Shown piece after piece: positions 33,541 to 34,039 of a stretch of DNA of 34,039 nt; positions within the stretch are counted from its first letter, which is position 1; each line of letters begins with the position of its first letter. Made by a program: the position numbers and the translations under genes. Origin of the DNA: an uncultured Caryophanales bacterium (GTDB taxonomy: Bacteria; Bacillota_I; Bacilli_A; RF39; UBA660); assembly GCA_947571655.1 (NCBI GenBank), contig CANOYR010000016.1, positions 1-34,039 of the forward strand, in the 5' to 3' direction. Under the pieces are notes generated by a model. It was given only the letters and a program-made list of their open reading frames with translations. It was not told the origin of the DNA and made no database searches.

Positions 33541-33791
33541 TTATAAATTTTAGAATTATCTTGATTGCTAACTTCATTAACTCCATCCATAAATATAAGT
33601 TTTTGAACTCTACCTTTTTTATAAGCATCAACAGAGGTATTTACTCTTTCATTTATTAGCATACTGTTTCCAAAAACAAAAGCATATTCTGAGGATAATT
33701 CATCATCCTCTATATTTGAATAAACAATATTGTCAATTTTTTCATCTGTTAAATTTTCATCATTTATTTGCGACAATCTAATTTCTTCCAT
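33510..33791 (-). pseudogene. ydcF-like fragment (DUF218), truncated
   Basis: 93 residues with a good RBS (AAAGGAA) and start at 33791. Residues ~37-80 match the YdcF/DUF218 beginning: Y-A-F-V-F-G-N-S-M-L-I, E-R-V-N-T-S-V-D, G-R-V-Q-K-L-I-F, then S-N-Q-D-N-S. The family's remaining ~120 residues are absent, and the last ~12 residues run into the ybaK fragment in another frame. The usual G-G in this family is replaced by D-G, a further sign of decay. Confidence 0.68.
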
Positions 33792-33803
33792 ATAAATTCC
33801 TTT

Positions 33804-34039
33804 CTAATCAATATTTAATTTTTTAAAGTAGATTGCTACACATCCATATTTTTCTACTTCCTCATTTGTATAATATGGTGTATCATCTACAACCGCTTGG
33901 GGACTATTATATCTATCTTTAAAATCTTTTTCAAAAGTAGCAGAATACATTTCTAATAAAGTTTTATAATATTTTAAATCAGTTACTAATACTTTAATTA
34001 TTTCTTTTTCTAATGGTCTTTTATAAAAAGTAATTGTAT
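33804..34039 (-). CDS. Partial unknown protein (3' part)
   Basis: An open frame of 77 residues plus TAG (33804-33806) runs in from the right edge. Content: mixed α/β, with D-L-K-Y-Y-K, D-R-Y-N-S-P and an end V-A-I-Y-F-K-K-L-N-I-D. It is 12 bp upstream of the ydcF-like fragment. Family not recognised; the start lies outside. Confidence 0.6.
   Translation of the reverse strand, partial: TITFYKRPLEKEIIKVLVTDLKYYKTLLEMYSATFEKDFKDRYNSPQAVVDDTPYYTNEEVEKYGCVAIYFKKLNID

Noticed and set aside
1..34039. Recoding of TGA as Trp (Mollicute-like code)
   Set aside because: TGA is used as a stop (for example at 12861-12863) and conserved Trp positions do not require TGA.
1..34039. tRNA, rRNA, riboswitch or T-box
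   Set aside because: No cloverleaf, T-box or known riboswitch core was recognised by eye in the spacers; a covariance-model search would be decisive.

Overview
The window is about 34 kb of very AT-rich DNA (roughly 30% G+C by eye). It uses the standard code, Bacillus-type AGGAGG ribosome binding sites and TTGACA-N17-TATAAT promoters. It also encodes a homologue of the outer spore coat morphogenetic protein CotE beside ricA (ymcA) and miaB, an order known from Bacillus. With a SipW-type signal peptidase and TasA-like proteins, this points to a low-GC member of the Bacilli, possibly an uncultured gut lineage of the Erysipelotrichales/RF39 kind. The exact taxon is an inference. Nearly all genes lie on the minus strand.

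Layout. 1-2.7 kb: a partial protein with a WXG100/LXG-like helical start, then two unrecognised zinc-knuckle proteins. 2.75-7.2 kb: phospholipid genes (psd, pssA, cdsA), the membrane protease rseP and an exported protein resembling an arylsulfotransferase N-terminal domain. 7.3-12.7 kb: a plus-strand membrane protein, rpsP-khpA, cotE, ricA-miaB, a family 2 glycosyltransferase and an ankyrin-repeat protein. 12.8-15.3 kb: a large surface protein with a VWA domain and eight DUF285 (BspA-like) repeats. 15.4-16.9 kb: a decayed IS1182-family element. 17-20.6 kb: a glycan assembly group (GtrB-like GT2, Alg13-like fused to a membrane domain, Alg14-like, GT4). 20.7-23.1 kb: a thioester-domain adhesin with Cna-B/SpaA-type repeats. 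23.2-24.5 kb: a plus-strand MTA/SAH deaminase-type amidohydrolase.

24.5-32.8 kb holds the most interesting region, a seven-gene minus-strand cluster that looks like a TasA/SipW-type extracellular fibre system. The first gene encodes a small TasA-like subunit with a strong RBS. A 15-bp hairpin without a U-tract separates it from six downstream genes: a cadherin-like repeat protein, a DUF4874/DUF4832 protein carrying the same subunit domain at its N-terminus, two further small TasA-like proteins, a protein with two DUF6273-like modules, and an ER-type (Ser-His) SipW signal peptidase. All six non-peptidase proteins carry a short hydrophobic segment followed by a T-x-S-R (or diverged) motif, so they are probably co-processed by the adjacent peptidase. 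A bidirectional terminator closes the cluster.

33.2-34 kb: a terminator, a decayed junction of ybaK-like and ydcF-like fragments, and a partial unknown gene at the edge.

Taken together, the window is dominated by envelope functions: lipid head-group synthesis, glycan assembly, adhesins and a putative filament system. A conserved RNA-modification, translation and sporulation block sits between them.
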